Origin: Datnioides undecimradiatus
Taxonomy: Eukaryota > Chordata > Actinopteri > Lobotiformes > Datnioididae
NCBI GenBank assembly: GCA_008933995.1
Contig: WARS01000071.1
Location: forward strand, 2,711,652 to 2,775,651
Length of the DNA stretch: 64,000 nt
Direction of reading: 5' to 3'
The position numbers and the translations under genes are program-made. The notes under the pieces were generated by a model that saw nothing but the letters and a program-made list of their open reading frames with translations, did not search any database and had not been told where the DNA came from. The first letter of the stretch is position 1. The number at the start of each line of letters is the position of its first letter. Shown here one piece after another: positions 1 to 13,862 of the stretch.

Positions 1-178
1 GCTGCATATTCTCCAGCTTCCAGATCAGAGGAACGACAAGAGCAGCAGCAAAAAGCCGTGAGTACGACTGCTGCATCACAGGAGGAAGAGGAAGAGAGCT
101 GTTCCCAGGACCCGGTCCCGGGGCATACCAGGACAGAGGAAACACCGCCATTCCAGCCTCCTGAGCGATTTTAACCAT
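1..178. other. Unresolved open frames at the left edge
   Basis: This GC-rich stretch is open on both strands. On plus, frame 1 runs from the edge to a TAA near 171 (about 57 codons, Glu/Gln/Ser-rich end), and a donor-like GTGAGT starts at base 58. On minus, an ATG at 178-176 opens a frame that runs off the window (59 codons). I recognise neither peptide, and neither resembles the expected next spryd3 exon. It could be the edge of a neighbouring gene, a transposon fragment or chance. Confidence 0.2.
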
Positions 179-954
179 TTTATTTCTCTGCCGCTGTGTT
201 TGCGCGTTTGGTTTTATGACTGTATTTATGTTCGTGAATGGAGAGTGAGTCAACAGAGTCATCGGAGACAGGGAGTCATACACACTGATGGCTGCTGAAC
301 CGCATACTGACATCTGCTGCTTCTTCTCTTCCCTATTCCCCCGTCGCACTGAGCTCTTTTTCTTTTTTCGTAAGAATTTAGGGGTTTGTTTGTTTTTCAG
401 GACATGAGGGTTTTCCTGCTTTTTTTCCCCTGTGTTTTTCATATTCTGAATAGCTTCCCTTGATTTTTCTACCTCCCGACTTTCTACCTTGCTACCCCAC
501 CTCCCCTCAACCCCCTCCGTGCTCCCATCCAACAGGCTCGGCGCTTCCAACCCATAACTAAGCCTAGATCTCGCTTTGTCCCACTGCCTAGCAACCGTTG
601 TGTGTACCGGATGAAAAACACCCGCGCTACCAAGCGTATGCATGCTGTACATTCATGCCGACCCTTATCTTCAGAGGAATGAGAGAGGAAGCGAGAGGTC
701 ATGACAGGTCTAGGAATTGCTGCTGAGGTCAAAACAGATCGTAGATTAGAAAACACACAAAAACAACACATTTGCCCAACGCACAAAGCATCCGAACTTA
801 TCACATAACACAAATTCCTTCGACTTCCCAGTTGGACAGGAAGCTGGCAACAGTGGCTTGGGGGATTCAAAAATTCACTTCCACCTTTTTTAAACCAGCT
901 AATTTGATTTTTATGTGCTGGACCTAGACTTTCCCTTTATTTGGCAACTTGGCA

Positions 955-1470
955 CTGGGAGGAGTCTGCAGCCATGTTGGCGGCTCTGCGGGACAGTGCT
1001 TTGGCAAAGTGTTGCTCCGAGTCAAATGTCTACATCAGCGTGTGAACACACCTCCATTTACAATATCAACATGCTGATGTTTGTAGGATATAATGTTTAC
1101 TGTGCACAAAAGCTTTCAGTTAGCAAGTTAGCATGCTAATATTTGCTATTTAGCACCACCGAGTGCAACTGAGGCTGATGAGATGTCATTAGTTTTGCAG
1201 GTTTTGGTCATAAATGTTTACTAAATGATGGTGCTACAGTTTAAATTAGTAGGTTACCAGAGTAATTTCAGTCTATCCTCAGGGGAACATGAATGCCTTC
1301 ACCAAATTTAATGGCAAACCAGTGGTTGTGTTGACATTTCACTCAAAACAACAGACGTCAGCCTCATGGTTACCAGAAGGGGGAAAGTCCAAAGTCATTA
1401 GGGTTCATCCTCTGGGGACCATGAACGTCACATACAAAATCCAGTGCTTATCCACGATGTTGAGATATTT
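955..1470 (+). repeat. Dispersed percomorph repeat, GTTAGCATGCTAAC family
   Basis: The copy carries the hallmarks 'AACATGCTGATGTTTG', 'GTTAGCATGCTAATATT', a 'CTCATGGTTACCAGA' block (elsewhere CTCATGGTGGCGCTAGAGG) and 'TTCATCCTCTGGGGACCATGAA'. The same blocks recur in the same order near 36.0-36.7 kb. I know this arrangement as a very common non-coding repeat in percomorph sequence; its transposon class is unclear to me. Confidence 0.65.
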
Positions 1471-2462
1471 CATTGCATAATTAAAGATTTCTGCATTTCT
1501 GGTGATGCTAGACATATTAGCATCATATCTGAATTAGCCCATGTGTTCCTGATTCGTGTCAATACATTAACTGTTTTTTTCTTATATGTAAAAAAGAAAA
1601 GTTGCTTGTGGTACGAAGTTGGATAATGAATACGATAAGATAAATATATTAATGAAGTTTTATAAATGAACCCCTCCTAAAGTAGCTTTGTAAATGTTTA
1701 TCAGTGCCAAATTCACATTTAAATGGTTTTCATTCATTCCTGCTTTTTTTAAATCTCCATCACATCAGAAGTCTGGGAATTTTTCCCCTCCAAAACCAGC
1801 ATCGGTCTGAAAAATCCCACATCGGTCAGGCTCGGCTACGAACCATAATTGTCTGTATCGAATTTCACAACAATCCATTCAACGTTTGCTGCGAACCTTC
1901 AGTCGTCTGACCAACAGTGTCATCACAGAACGCCACGCCGCAAATTAAAATCTGCTACTCCTCTCGAGGCGTGATCGGCCGTTGCAGATGTCCGGATGTT
2001 GGCGTCGGGCGGGGAAGAGATTTGTTAAAAGTGCAGAAAATTGAGTGCAAAGTTGAGCCTGAAGTCAGCAACCACAACAAACAGAGAGACAGGCGGAGAG
2101 AGACAGACGGGCAGAACATGGCAGTCTGTGGGGCATTAATGAGTGGATTTGTGTTTATATTCAAACCCCCTTTTTTACCACGGGACGCTATGTGAAAAAG
2201 AGCAGCATGCAAACTTGTGACTGCTGTTGAGTAAACAGTCATTACCCCAGCCCTTCAATTTGCTGCTTTATCACCTCTCCTGGACTTAAGCTTAATGTCT
2301 TTATAATGAAACCCAGATGCAGGAGGAAAGTAGTGGAGCAAAAAGCACAGAGAGGAGAACGCTGAGGAGGTAATGGGACTGGAGTTATCACCACTCAACG
2401 TCTTCCTCACCCATGGGAGCAGCGTCTGAATGCGTTTAACTGAGAGCATGTGTGCGTGTGCA

Positions 2463-2490
2463 TGTGTGTGTGTGTGTGTGTGTGTGTGTT
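2463..2490 (+). repeat. (TG)n microsatellite
   Basis: About 14 uninterrupted TG units in a spryd3 intron. Confidence 0.95.
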
Positions 2491-4870
2491 TACGCGCGTG
2501 TATTTTTCATTTTTAAGTGCCACCAGAGGATATTAATCTCTAAATTTCCAGAAAATAATTCAATAAACAAAATAAATTTTAATTTTATGTCAAACTAAAT
2601 TTAAAACTAATTTTTGCTAATAATGAAAAACAAACATCCTTTCTGTTTGTTATGAGACCGTTTATGTGTAGTTACAAATACAAATACTGAAACGTTTAAC
2701 ATTTACTTTTAAGCGCACACTAAGCTGACAGGCGCACGAGGGGAGCGGTTGATCGCTGTGACATGATTTGTTCGTTGGTGTGAGCTTCAACAGTCTTATT
2801 ATTAACGGTCACCATGAAAGACAGGCGGCTAACGCTAGCGAGGTACCTCCTTATCATAATGAAGTAGACGAATACAACACCGAGCGTGCAGGTGTTGAAA
2901 TAACAGAACCGTACTGAAAAGTCTACGGGGATGCGCGAGCTAATCTTAGCATGCTAGGCTAACCAGCTCCGATTCAAAGCAGTTATCCTTGCTTGCTAGC
3001 TTGCAGTTTTGACGCAAACACAAATGCAACAGTACAAAAACAAACACTGAACAAACATATTAACTTAAACAGCTTAACGAGCTTAAATAGCTAACGATAC
3101 GTAAGCAATGTTAAGAGGGTTTGTTGAAAAGGAGTAAAGCAGCGCCACGAGGTGCTTCTGTCAGCCGTGCACCAAAGAAACCGATAGCGTATCTTTCAGC
3201 AACGCCACCTTTTAGGTTCAGAAGCTGTTTCCAAGAATACGACCGAAAACCAAAAAACCCTGTTTCATCCTCGTTTAAAAAATGGAAAAATATGCACAGT
3301 AGCTGCAGCAAAAAGTTCGGCTTTAAGGGTGAATCATGAGCAATGCCGCCCTCGCCAGGTGGTTGGTTTGGCCGGCAACATATATGTGAAGGTGGTGATA
3401 CTACCAGCGTGTTTGATTTACTGTTGATTTATTCTTATTGGTTCAGCGTCTGGTGGTAGACATCAGTAAACTGACGAAAGGATGCTCAGATTTTAGTAAT
3501 ATTTCGAAAATGACACGGCCTGCATGGAAACTTGTAGTAGGACACACGCACATACAGTCCTGTCTGCCTGTTCTCTATAAGTCTCTTTGTCTCACTGACC
3601 TATGCATCCCTCGGTTCCTGTTTTATATAAATTGCCTCGGAGACCTTGAATGATGTTGTACAAGTTTCATCTTTTATTTTTGTTATTAAAAGGAGCAGAG
3701 CTTTGACCCTGGGAGAGACAGTGCTGGCAGCTCTCCACAGGCCTTGGCTTTGGCAGTCACTAATATTTCACACTCATAACACTTTCGAGGCTAAACTTAC
3801 AGGGTGTAAAAAACTCACAAATCATGAACCCGTGCGGTCGAGGAAGAAAAGCTCCCGAGTCAGAATAATGTAATATAAAAATGTAAAGCAAATGGGGTTT
3901 GTGAGAGAATCCATCCATCAGAGAACAGACACTTACTCAAGTTTAATCCCGTCCTTTATGAGCTTAGTAAGGAGGATTCAAACAGCCCTGGTGCAACTGC
4001 TGCAAGGACCTAAACTATTACTGTTCACTCTTTACGTCGTTGCATCTGTGTATGAAACGTCCTGATGTGTTCTGCATCTCTTTACGTGTCATCAGCCTCA
4101 CTCGGTGCCCAAACGTCCACAGGTTTGTCTGTTTTCTTCTTCAAAGCAGCTCGGCGTGGTAATCGTCACTCGCGGAGCTGCAGTGCTAATGCAGAAATGG
4201 GAACCGCATGTGCATTCTTTGGAAAAAGAAATAAGGGCTCAAATGAGAGGTGTTGAAATTTCTCTAATTGTATTTTCCTCGGGGAGTGTTTCATCTACCC
4301 GAAGTGGGCTATTAGATCCAAGCCGAGTGGCTCAGCTGCTGGATAATGGGAAAGAAAATAAAGCCTGTGACAGATTCACTACGTTAACTACTTGTAGAGC
4401 CGATTTCACACAGTCTTTGTCTTCCTAAAAAGGGTTTTACAGGCTCAGTCGCCCATCATGCTCCCTCCATACGCTGCGATTTACATGTATGTGGGGAATC
4501 CCTGTCTTTAAGTTTCCAGGAGTGCTGCTGCTCTTCCCCTGGGACAACATTCCCAACACAGAGTTATTTTGCACATGCTAATCACCTGCACTATTCCCAA
4601 TTCAAGTTTTCCATCATTAGCATGTTGTTAGCCCAACGACTGGTTGAACTATGGAGACCAGAGGGGGAGAGCGTAAGAAAGCAGTATGGAGGAGTCGGCC
4701 AATGGGACGCTTATTCCTGCAAAGTTGACTGAACTGCACTGCCTCATATATAACACTGTGGAAAATGGGGGGAAAGGGCCAAAAGCAAAAAAAACCCAAA
4801 AGCTTGCTTCTCTGCTGAGTGTAGGTGTGTGTGAAGTTGTCAAAAGCTGTTCTTTTCTTAGAAAGCTCAC

Positions 4871-5020
4871 CCTTCTTGCCAGCCCCAGAGCAATGTAGCA
4901 CTTCTCCCCAGAATCAACGATCTCCAGCTCATAGTAGTGGCAGCGGGTGGTGAGCGGCTGGCGAGCTTGGGCCAAACCCACGTCCATGATGCTCTTTCCT
5001 TTTCCAACGTACTCCAAGAG
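4871..5020 (-). CDS. spryd3: spryd3 coding exon 6 (residues 219-268)
   Basis: 150 nt, phase 0 at both ends; acceptor TCAG before CTCTTGGAG, donor AGG|GTGAGC. Encodes LLEYVGKGKSIMDVGLAQAR and the first strands of the second SPRY repeat. Last spryd3 exon in the window. Confidence 0.93.
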
Positions 5021-8000
5021 CTGAGGAACGGGATGAACAGAGCGGGCGAGAAAGAAGGGTCATGATTAATACGTGAAGAGATAAACAATAAAGCACAAGT
5101 TAAAACACGAACATGTTAAAACACAGGCTCCAACTCCCAAACACAGCCAAGGGGTCTTCACTCCAGACGGATAATGACGAAGATCGCTGTCCAAGATGAT
5201 GGCATGTTGTAGGTCAAGCTTTCATGTATGTACACTGAAGTGGGTAGTAAACCTTAGACAGCTGACACTGACTGCAGCCTCCTGAAAAGTTTAAATAGTT
5301 TCTTAAACAAGCGTTCACCAGGTGGAGTAAATGAGCAGAAAACAAACTTCTCTGGCATCGTCTATGCTCAAAGAGGCATTAGCTGCTCCTGGATTACTGT
5401 CATAAAGCAGAAAATGATTCTCTGGAAAGTCCACATCATCCTGTTTATGATTGTCACAGGTGACAGGTCACAAGTGACAGTGAACCTAAAATTGCATCAT
5501 GTTTGTTTTGTTAAGATCCGATTTGAGTCAAGAGTAACTGCAGCAATAACAAGGGATGAGAGCTTTGAAACCCCTGATGTCGGCCATGAGCTCAGGTCAC
5601 AGCCTCTGCTGCAGTGATGAGTACGCCGAATCAGCATCCAAACCACAGCAACTGATTTCCTGTTGCTTCTAAAACACCACCTTGCAACAAGGGAGGCGCA
5701 CCTCACAGTCTAAAGCGTGGAGTGGCACAAAGTGTCGTACAGACTTGATGGTTCCAAGGTGATGTGTCCTACTGGCTTTGTGAGCACTTTGAGCACCATG
5801 AGGTTGACATCTGAGGTTTTTAAGTGAACTACCTGTTGGATGGATTACCATGAACTTAACTGCAGACATTCATGTTAGTCACAGGATACGTTTTAGCATT
5901 GTTGGTAACTTAATTTTACATTTAACTCCACCATTAGGTGAAGTTTGTTCTTGTTCCTTCTGCTGTACTTTGTGTTTGGGGTTTATTAGCTGATGTTAGC
6001 ATGTTACCCACTAAGCATTATACCTGAGAAACATCAGCGTGAGCCCAAAGCACCACTGCTCAGTCTTGCAGAGACAGCGAGCTGTTACAAGAAGTACCTT
6101 ACCACAAATGCCTTGGAGGAGAATCTGTCCCTCGCCCCTCGCTGTGGCAGGTTCTTACCCCAACTGTGAGAGCAGCCATTCAGAACAGCTGTAAACGCTG
6201 CTGCCTTCAGATGTGGCGCGACATGTCGTATAAACCAGTTTGTTTCAGGCTTAAGTTAAAGTTTAGTTACAGCTGTTATTTAACTGTCCTGACTTTCTTT
6301 GTTTCAGCTTGAACTTATTCGGTCATTTATTATCCAACGAGACGGCAGCATGCATGCTCTTTGTGAGTGGTAAGGTTGACGTGGAGGTTAAATATGGAAG
6401 ACACGGCAGAGCAGATCAAGCTTGGGCAGGATCCTCAGACGAATATTGTTTTCAGAGGCGAAGGACTTAACCACGCAAACCAGCTTTTGCAAGTGTGTCC
6501 TAAGTGAGTTGGCAACATGACAGATCGACACTTCCAAACCCCGTCAAACCCTCGCTGAACCACCCATGGCGACTTTCCTACAAGTACCAACAGCCACTGG
6601 AGATTGCACGTACAGCACCCGACGCTAATGCAATTACTTTCAGGTCTATTTTGGTCTTAAGCATCTAAACAGGTGAGGATGGGTGGGTACAGGTGAGTAG
6701 GTGGGCAGCTAGGCAACCACAAAGCCTTTAGGCTGAGCGGTGTTTCCGTGCCATGAGTGCATGTGTGCGAATGTGTGAGTACGTGCACGCCAAAGAATAC
6801 GCCCCCGGTTTGAAAAGGCTAGGCTGACAGACAAGGTGGGGGTGGACAAAATTACCTCTGCATTGAGGCTTTGTGTTTGCATGTGTGTGTTTTTCACTAG
6901 CCAGCCACTTGAAGGACACACCTGGTGGGAACAGCTATTCAACATCTACATCTTGACAAAAAGTCAAGTGTCTCAATTAGCTTATTACCATTTTCCCTTT
7001 TTGTTATTCCCTGTTGCTTAGTGATATTTAAAAGTGAAAATAAGTCGAAAATGCAGCCGAGGCGGTCGGAAAGTTTCATCCAAGTCTGTGAGCACATTGA
7101 ACCGGTAGCTGCGCAGTTCATCTGTAGCCATATGATTCACTTAAATGCCAAGTTTGGTTAATTTAAAGAGTTTGTTGGTTAAATGCATGAAGGAAAACAC
7201 TACCAACAGTAGAGTATTTTGTAACAATCACAATGAGCTTTGCATTTGCAAAGATTATCAATGAATGCACAGAAGATTTTAAAGAAACATCATGCAGACA
7301 ACCTGGAAACTCAGCGTACCTCGCTCAGCTGAGGATCATTCCTGACCTCTCTCACCCTCCGTCAAGGTATGTGATCATGTGCGACACCCTTCTGGGAGTT
7401 TTTACATGCAATCCCAGTCAAATTAGAGACAATCGAACCCGGTTTTCCCAGCCCTTCCTCCAAATGCTGGATTTCAAATTACCGATACGATAGAAAGTTT
7501 GATTGGGAGGTTCTGACTCCGGAGATGGATGTGACGCAATGTGCTAGATGCAGGTACATCTGTGGAGCTGCTGCAGCTACAGGAACATTCAGTCCGCTCA
7601 CAGTTGTACAGTTGTCTGGCACGAAGCTACCCACAGGATTAACGTTAATTACCGACAGCCGAGATTGGAGAAAGTGACTCAACGCAAAAAAAGCTAGCTG
7701 AGTGTGTTGGACGCTGAACTTTGCTAATAAGAGAAAAGAGATTTATCACCATAGAAACTCAGAGCAAATCTACGGTATTTGCCAACCTGGTTGTCAGAAC
7801 AGACTCGAGCAGGGCTGCGACAGAGTTTGCACTTTGATGCAGTGAAATACTCGCAGCATAGAGCCGAGCCGCCACTGAAGAGAGCGGCGCTTCAGGACGA
7901 GCAGGCTGATGCAGACAAGATGCAGCAGAGTTCAGTAAAGACAGGGTCACATATCATTAACCATTGTTTAACTCAACTGACCAGCATCAAAACCCTCCTT

Positions 8001-11000
8001 AGGACTGGCCCATGTTGGCCCATCATCAACTGTCTGCAGCCTTCATCTTCATCTTCTCTGGTGCATTCCCACATTTCTGGAAGCGTTACCCTGGCCAACT
8101 ATGAATCAGTGGCGTGAAACTACGGCAGCAATGCATGTTTGCAGCCTGGGTGCCGGTGCAATAAACCGAACAGGTACCGGGTCAAAAGCCAAGCGAGAGA
8201 AAAATGCAGTATTGGTGTGAAAGAGCAGCTGAACTGAGGGTTTCTGAAGGAGTTCACGCTGGAAATCTACGTAACTTCAACTTGATCTCCCAAAGCTAAG
8301 CGCAGGCACACAATATGAGGTGATCACACCATATGAAGAGGAGCACGTAGTGTTGGCTTTACAGGATTATTGAACTAAAGCCAGTGTCTACAGTTACATA
8401 ATTCCTCAGGCTACCGGTTGTCAGTCTGGTTGCAGAAATGCTCTCGACGATATTAACAGCAAAAGGAAAGCGCCGGCAGACTCCAGCCAATACGCTGTTA
8501 AACGTGAGCCATTCTGTACGTCTGTTAAGTTGCTTCGCTCATGTTTCAAAGTGAAAAAGACAATATTCTGCAGCTGTAGATCATTCACCACGATGAAACC
8601 AAGTGGCAAGTTCTCCTTTGGGTCCTACTGCAAAGCGCTGTTGCTACGCATGTTTACACTAATGGGGACAAAGAAAAATCAACCTCACATTCCTGGAAGC
8701 AAAACCTTTAATGTTCCCTTACACGACTCTGCTGATTAACCGTAGAAGTATTAACCTCCACCTTCTTTGTTTTCAGACTGCCCTTTTGTGCGTGCTCTCG
8801 CTCTCGTGTCTCCTTAACCCGGTGCACTTTCATGCCTGGACAACTGCTGCTCCCCTGGGAGAGGGGGGAAGAGTTTCGGTGTGATGAGCCCTCAGTCACA
8901 CCTTTTCTTTCCCTTTTTTTTTTTTTTGCTTCTCGCTGCTGAGTAATAGAAGGAGGAGAGGGAGACGGGAGGGCAGAGAAAGAGAGACGTAGCCTTGAGC
9001 GAAGCATGCCTCACTGAGATAGCTGACAATCTCCCTCTCTCGCTCGCTCACTCTTGTAACTCTGAGTGGTGCGAATGGCGATGGTGGTGTGCAAGGCCGT
9101 GTTTTGTTGAGCTGCTGCCTGGGAAACAGATGCAACGCCCAGAGAGAGTGGTCCTGCCAGTTTCCTGTCACACCTAATGGGGGAACTTAAGGAAAGGTGA
9201 AACTGAAATTAAGAGAGTTTCTTCATAATGTGGTTCACACTTGTCAACCGAACTGGCGTGTGATTAGACTTCATAAAGCAGCTGTTACGTGATGACTTTC
9301 CTCCTTTATTGCGTTGATATTTGAATCTGTTGTCGCTGCATTTAGTCGTGTCATGGGTTTGCCTAGTGATTGTTGACTTGACTCGTGTTTGTTTATCTTT
9401 CATCTCCTCGTCCTGCCATTTCACACTAAATCCTTCCAACTCATACGCTTAAGAACTGCAACGTGGGCACTGAGACGTGAACGATCCGGGCCAAACGTGC
9501 CACTTTAATTTGGAAACTGAGCTGGCCTTGTCCTTGTCCCTGCTCTAATTCATCTCTTACTTGGGTTGGATGCCCTCCAGTAGCTAAGTCTGACTTGCCC
9601 ATCAGTCATTTTTCTATGCATGAGGCATCCATGATGAGCCACAGCTGGTTCTGTCATTGCTGCTTTTTTAAAATAAGCTAGCGGCTAACAGGTGATGTTT
9701 GCACTGTATGCAACCATTAGTGCTGAACGGTGTCAAAATGACTGTTTAACCCTCGTCTTTGTTTATATTACCACGAAACACGCTTCTTTAGCTTGTTCTG
9801 TTGAATCATAAATCACCCCAACAAAACCGCTACGACCTATTCATTACGCAGGTCCCGGCGCTTCAAAACGCACACGTTTGCATGTTTCCAGTACATTTTC
9901 ACGTGAACAAATTTTAGTGCGATATTAAAGATTGTACATTCAAAACAAATCACTCAGCCGCTCATTACAGCGCCCGGACGGCTTTCTTGTTCAAGCGTGT
10001 AAAGTGCCGCCTGATATCACGACCGACTGCTGTGGGATTGACCTCGTTTAGCTTGGGAAGTTCAAAGAGGCGCTCGACATCAAAACAATAAGGAAAATCA
10101 AAACACAACCTGTAATTACCATAGCACTGACACAGCACGGCAGGTAGAGTGAGGTGAATGAGTATTTACTGTTATTTACTGGTTCAAGGCGAGATGATAT
10201 TAGCCTGCGCACACGCAGGAATGCCTTACGGGAACATCCCCACCTGCAGAGACGGCAAGTGACAACATTAATGCTCACATAGTGACCACATGTGATATTA
10301 CACGCCGGCAATAAAACCCAGGCGCCGAGCAAGCGCCACGAGTTATTCACAAAGCTACGCCCTGGAACAATAGACATACTGCAGGTTTAATCAATCAATC
10401 GTCCCCCTGAGATTTACGCTGAAACCTGTGAGAACCGTGGAGCCACGTTGTTGCCCTTCACCGACACCTCATCACTCGCTGGCCAAGTGGAGCCTTTCAT
10501 CACCTTTTAATACACTTTAATACACACTGGGAAGATGTTGCCCAAATTAACTTGCGGCTCCAGCGCCTGCACATATCAGCGCTGTTTTAGTTGGACAAAC
10601 TTGTAAAAAGTTGCAGTTTCATTAGGAAGGTGGAAAAACACATGACACGTACTTTTGGATGAGAGAGGATGAAACGGCGGCGAGATAACATTCACGGCTG
10701 TTTCCATCAGCACTGGAAACACTAATTTGACATCATACACAAGTGCACTGTTTAGGGTGATGATCGAGCATCCAAGCCAGTGCTACAGTCCAGACAGCAC
10801 TGCTTAAAACAAACAAACAAACAAAACACAATCGAACATGTGAGTGTTTTCCCACCAGGTTCCACGAAGGCTGCAGCTCACGATGAAGTCGGCTCCTGGG
10901 ACTGAAGATAAGCTATTGATGCTAAGACAGAAATCACTGTATGAAAGCAGTGTGTGTATACGTGAGGTCTACCACACATGCTGAGTGCGTTTCCTCATCA

Positions 11001-13828
11001 AACTATTGCACATGTGAGTTTTTAAGTTTTTAAAGTTCAGTATAACTAGCCGGCAGCCTTCTTCTTCTTCCCCGCCTCTGCTGGCGCGCTGCGGTTTATC
11101 TTGGCATGTTACCCCCAACTGAGCATCAGTGGAGCAACATTGCAACCAATGCATCACATCACTCAGTTGTGCATGTATGTGCATCCTTGGATTCATGCAC
11201 CTGCGTTGCGCCACCAGAGGTCAAAAACTCCGCGGGGAACCTTTCAGTAAGATTCAAAACCATTCACTGAGTTTGGTTCAACCTGAGTGAAACAGCTCTT
11301 ACTCAATAAACTCAGCGTATTCTCAGGTTTGATGGATAACACACACGACTCCAGGTGCAGAATGAGTCAAGCGCAAATGACATTTTCCATGTCCACATAG
11401 CTGCGAGGGTCCAGATGATGTAAATTTATTTGTCTTCCCTCGAGGTTCGATGCACAACGTCCACGCGGCCAAAGCTGATGTCCGTGTGGACCGATGTAGT
11501 AATAACAGAACCGCATGAGCGTCCGCTGTTAATGTCAGTTTTGAAGCATGTGGCTGTTCAGAACCGGGATGTTAAAAAGCTGAAATGTGAAATTATCACT
11601 GCAACACGCCAAAGTTCTGTAAATCCATGTGGACCCTGAGCAAACATCATCCATATTGTTACAGCCCACTGTTGCAGCGATGCTTAAAGGACGCTGATTT
11701 CTTTCCCTGAACACATTCGTTAAAAAGGGGGGAAAGGTTTCAGCCGCTGAGGTTCAAAAGCAGGAAGTTAAACACTGAGCCACTGCTGAAAGTTGACTTA
11801 ATGCAGGGGTTATATAACGACTTCAACCTGACAAAGTACTGCATAGTATGACAAATCTTTTTTTTTTTTTTTTTTTTTAAAGATACAGATTAGCAGCAGG
11901 TCATATGACAACGCTGCTCTCTACCTGACAATGCAGTATTCAAAGCAACGCAGCTGCACACACCTCTCTGGGGAAACACTGCGTACAATGAGCTGCATGA
12001 GGCAAAGCTGGAAACACGCAGCACGGTGCTATGGGGTTTAGAAGTCACTTGCACAAGCGTCGAGCCAAAGGCTTCTCTGTGTGACGCGGCGTCAATAGAG
12101 AACTGCAAGAACTGCGATTGGTCCTTTTGCTGCTTGGGTTTTCACCTTGATGCTCTGACGCGTTGAAGGGAGAGACTCCTTTTCAGTAGCTCACGCCTGA
12201 CAAAGCAGTCACACGGTTTACTGTGTCACGACTCTATGAATGAACGCACGTCACCACAACAAAGGCACGCGGGTCTGATCTTGTGCGACGCAGGCGCGTA
12301 GTGTTGCCGTGGCGACGATAAGTGAAAAGTCACGGTGAGCCTCCCGTTAACACATGACTATGACTCCAGCTTTGCTCAGGTCATCTTGTGTGACGCAGGG
12401 CCACAGCCTCCAGCCAGCCAGGCAGCCTCCACTCAGTCCGCCGACTTTCCCCGGGCTAAGTCATTCGTAGTTTCCTCTGTTCTCACGCTGCTCAGCGCAA
12501 AAGCACTGGAGGCGACCGTGACGGTGCCGCTGCGAGGCCTGGGAGGCTGCAACCACAACAACTTGATGGGAAAGCTGTGAACTTTCATCCAAGAGCAGTG
12601 TCATGTTGGGATTCATGACTATTGTTCCCAGAGGAAGGAAGGAAGGAAGCAGGCAACCTTAGAGGGGCGTTGGTACTACAGCTGGCTCTGGCAATTGGAA
12701 AAGGTACAACGAAGAACGGAGCAATAATGATTATTACTGGACAATGACTGGTGCGCTTCAAACTCAGATAAACTCTGGGGCAGAAGAGGAGATGCTCCTG
12801 AGTGGACACAGCAATGCGCAGCCAAGTTACAGCGACTTGTGTGCACAAAAGAACCGGGTCAGAGGGTGAGACGCGCACATCTCGAGGAGGTTTAATCTCC
12901 AACATGGAGGCGAGAGGTGGAGGGAGGGAGGGAGGGAGGGGTGGCGAACGTGAGATATGTGCAGTGAGGGAGCGCCGGCACACTTGGGAAAACTGATAAC
13001 TGCAGACTCAGGTGCTGTCCACTTACTTGTCGGCCCGCTCATCCGCAGCTGAGGGGATTAAGTTGGTGGGCACAGCGACTGCTGTGACAACAGGAAGCAG
13101 AGGATTGGAGGCTCGTGTTCGCACTGAGCCGCACGTACGCAGTGGAAAGCCAGCCAAATGTCTCCTCTGAAGAAAAACAGCAGAGCCGGAGCATGGTGGC
13201 AAGCAAAAAACCAAAAAACATATTTCATTGGGTTTATTGTTGTTATTATTGCAACATGTTGTTACGCCTAAGACATCTTTTAATGCAAGATCACCTGTAA
13301 AGAACATTTAATTTACTGGTGTTCAACAAAAGCCTCGAGAGCTACAGTCAACACCATCACTCACGGGTGGCGGCTTCAGAAAAGTTCAAACGGCTGTTTC
13401 TAAAGTTTGTCAATGTCATGTGATCGAATCAGTTTCCCTCCTCTATAGAAAGAGTGAATCACTAACCAAACTGCCGCGCTGATCTGTTGGTCTAAAGGCA
13501 AACATGTGGTGAATGTGCTGGGTGTACACACTCGCACAGCTCTGTTTAAACCTCTTTCTCTGGGTTTGCTGCTATTCAGCTCTTTGTAACATGTTTTAGG
13601 GGGTCAGGTGTAAACACCGCAGCAATGCCTCTGATGCTAACTTTTCACGGTTGGGTTAAGCTTTTTTTTTTTTTTTTTTAACCTAAGGCATGGCGTCTAA
13701 ACGATGACGACGCTCGTCTTCAGACAGTCTTTCTTGGAAAGCAATTTAAACCTAGATTACAGTCAGACCTTAGCGGAGCAGACCAGTGTTCCAGAAACAT
13801 TCGAGCACAGCTCTTCTCTTAATCTAAC

Positions 13829-13862
<34 letters not shown>

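Larger units (their letters stand above)
179..4870. other. spryd3 intron (partial) with a dispersed repeat; no exon seen
   Basis: This is the intron following the last spryd3 exon in the window; it continues past the left edge. I searched by eye on the minus strand for the next SPRY-domain block (GWSRGSVAYHADDGK-like) and did not find it. The stretch holds one GTTAGCATGCTAAC-family repeat (about 955-1470), a TG microsatellite (2463-2490) and unremarkable AT-rich DNA. Confidence 0.5.
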
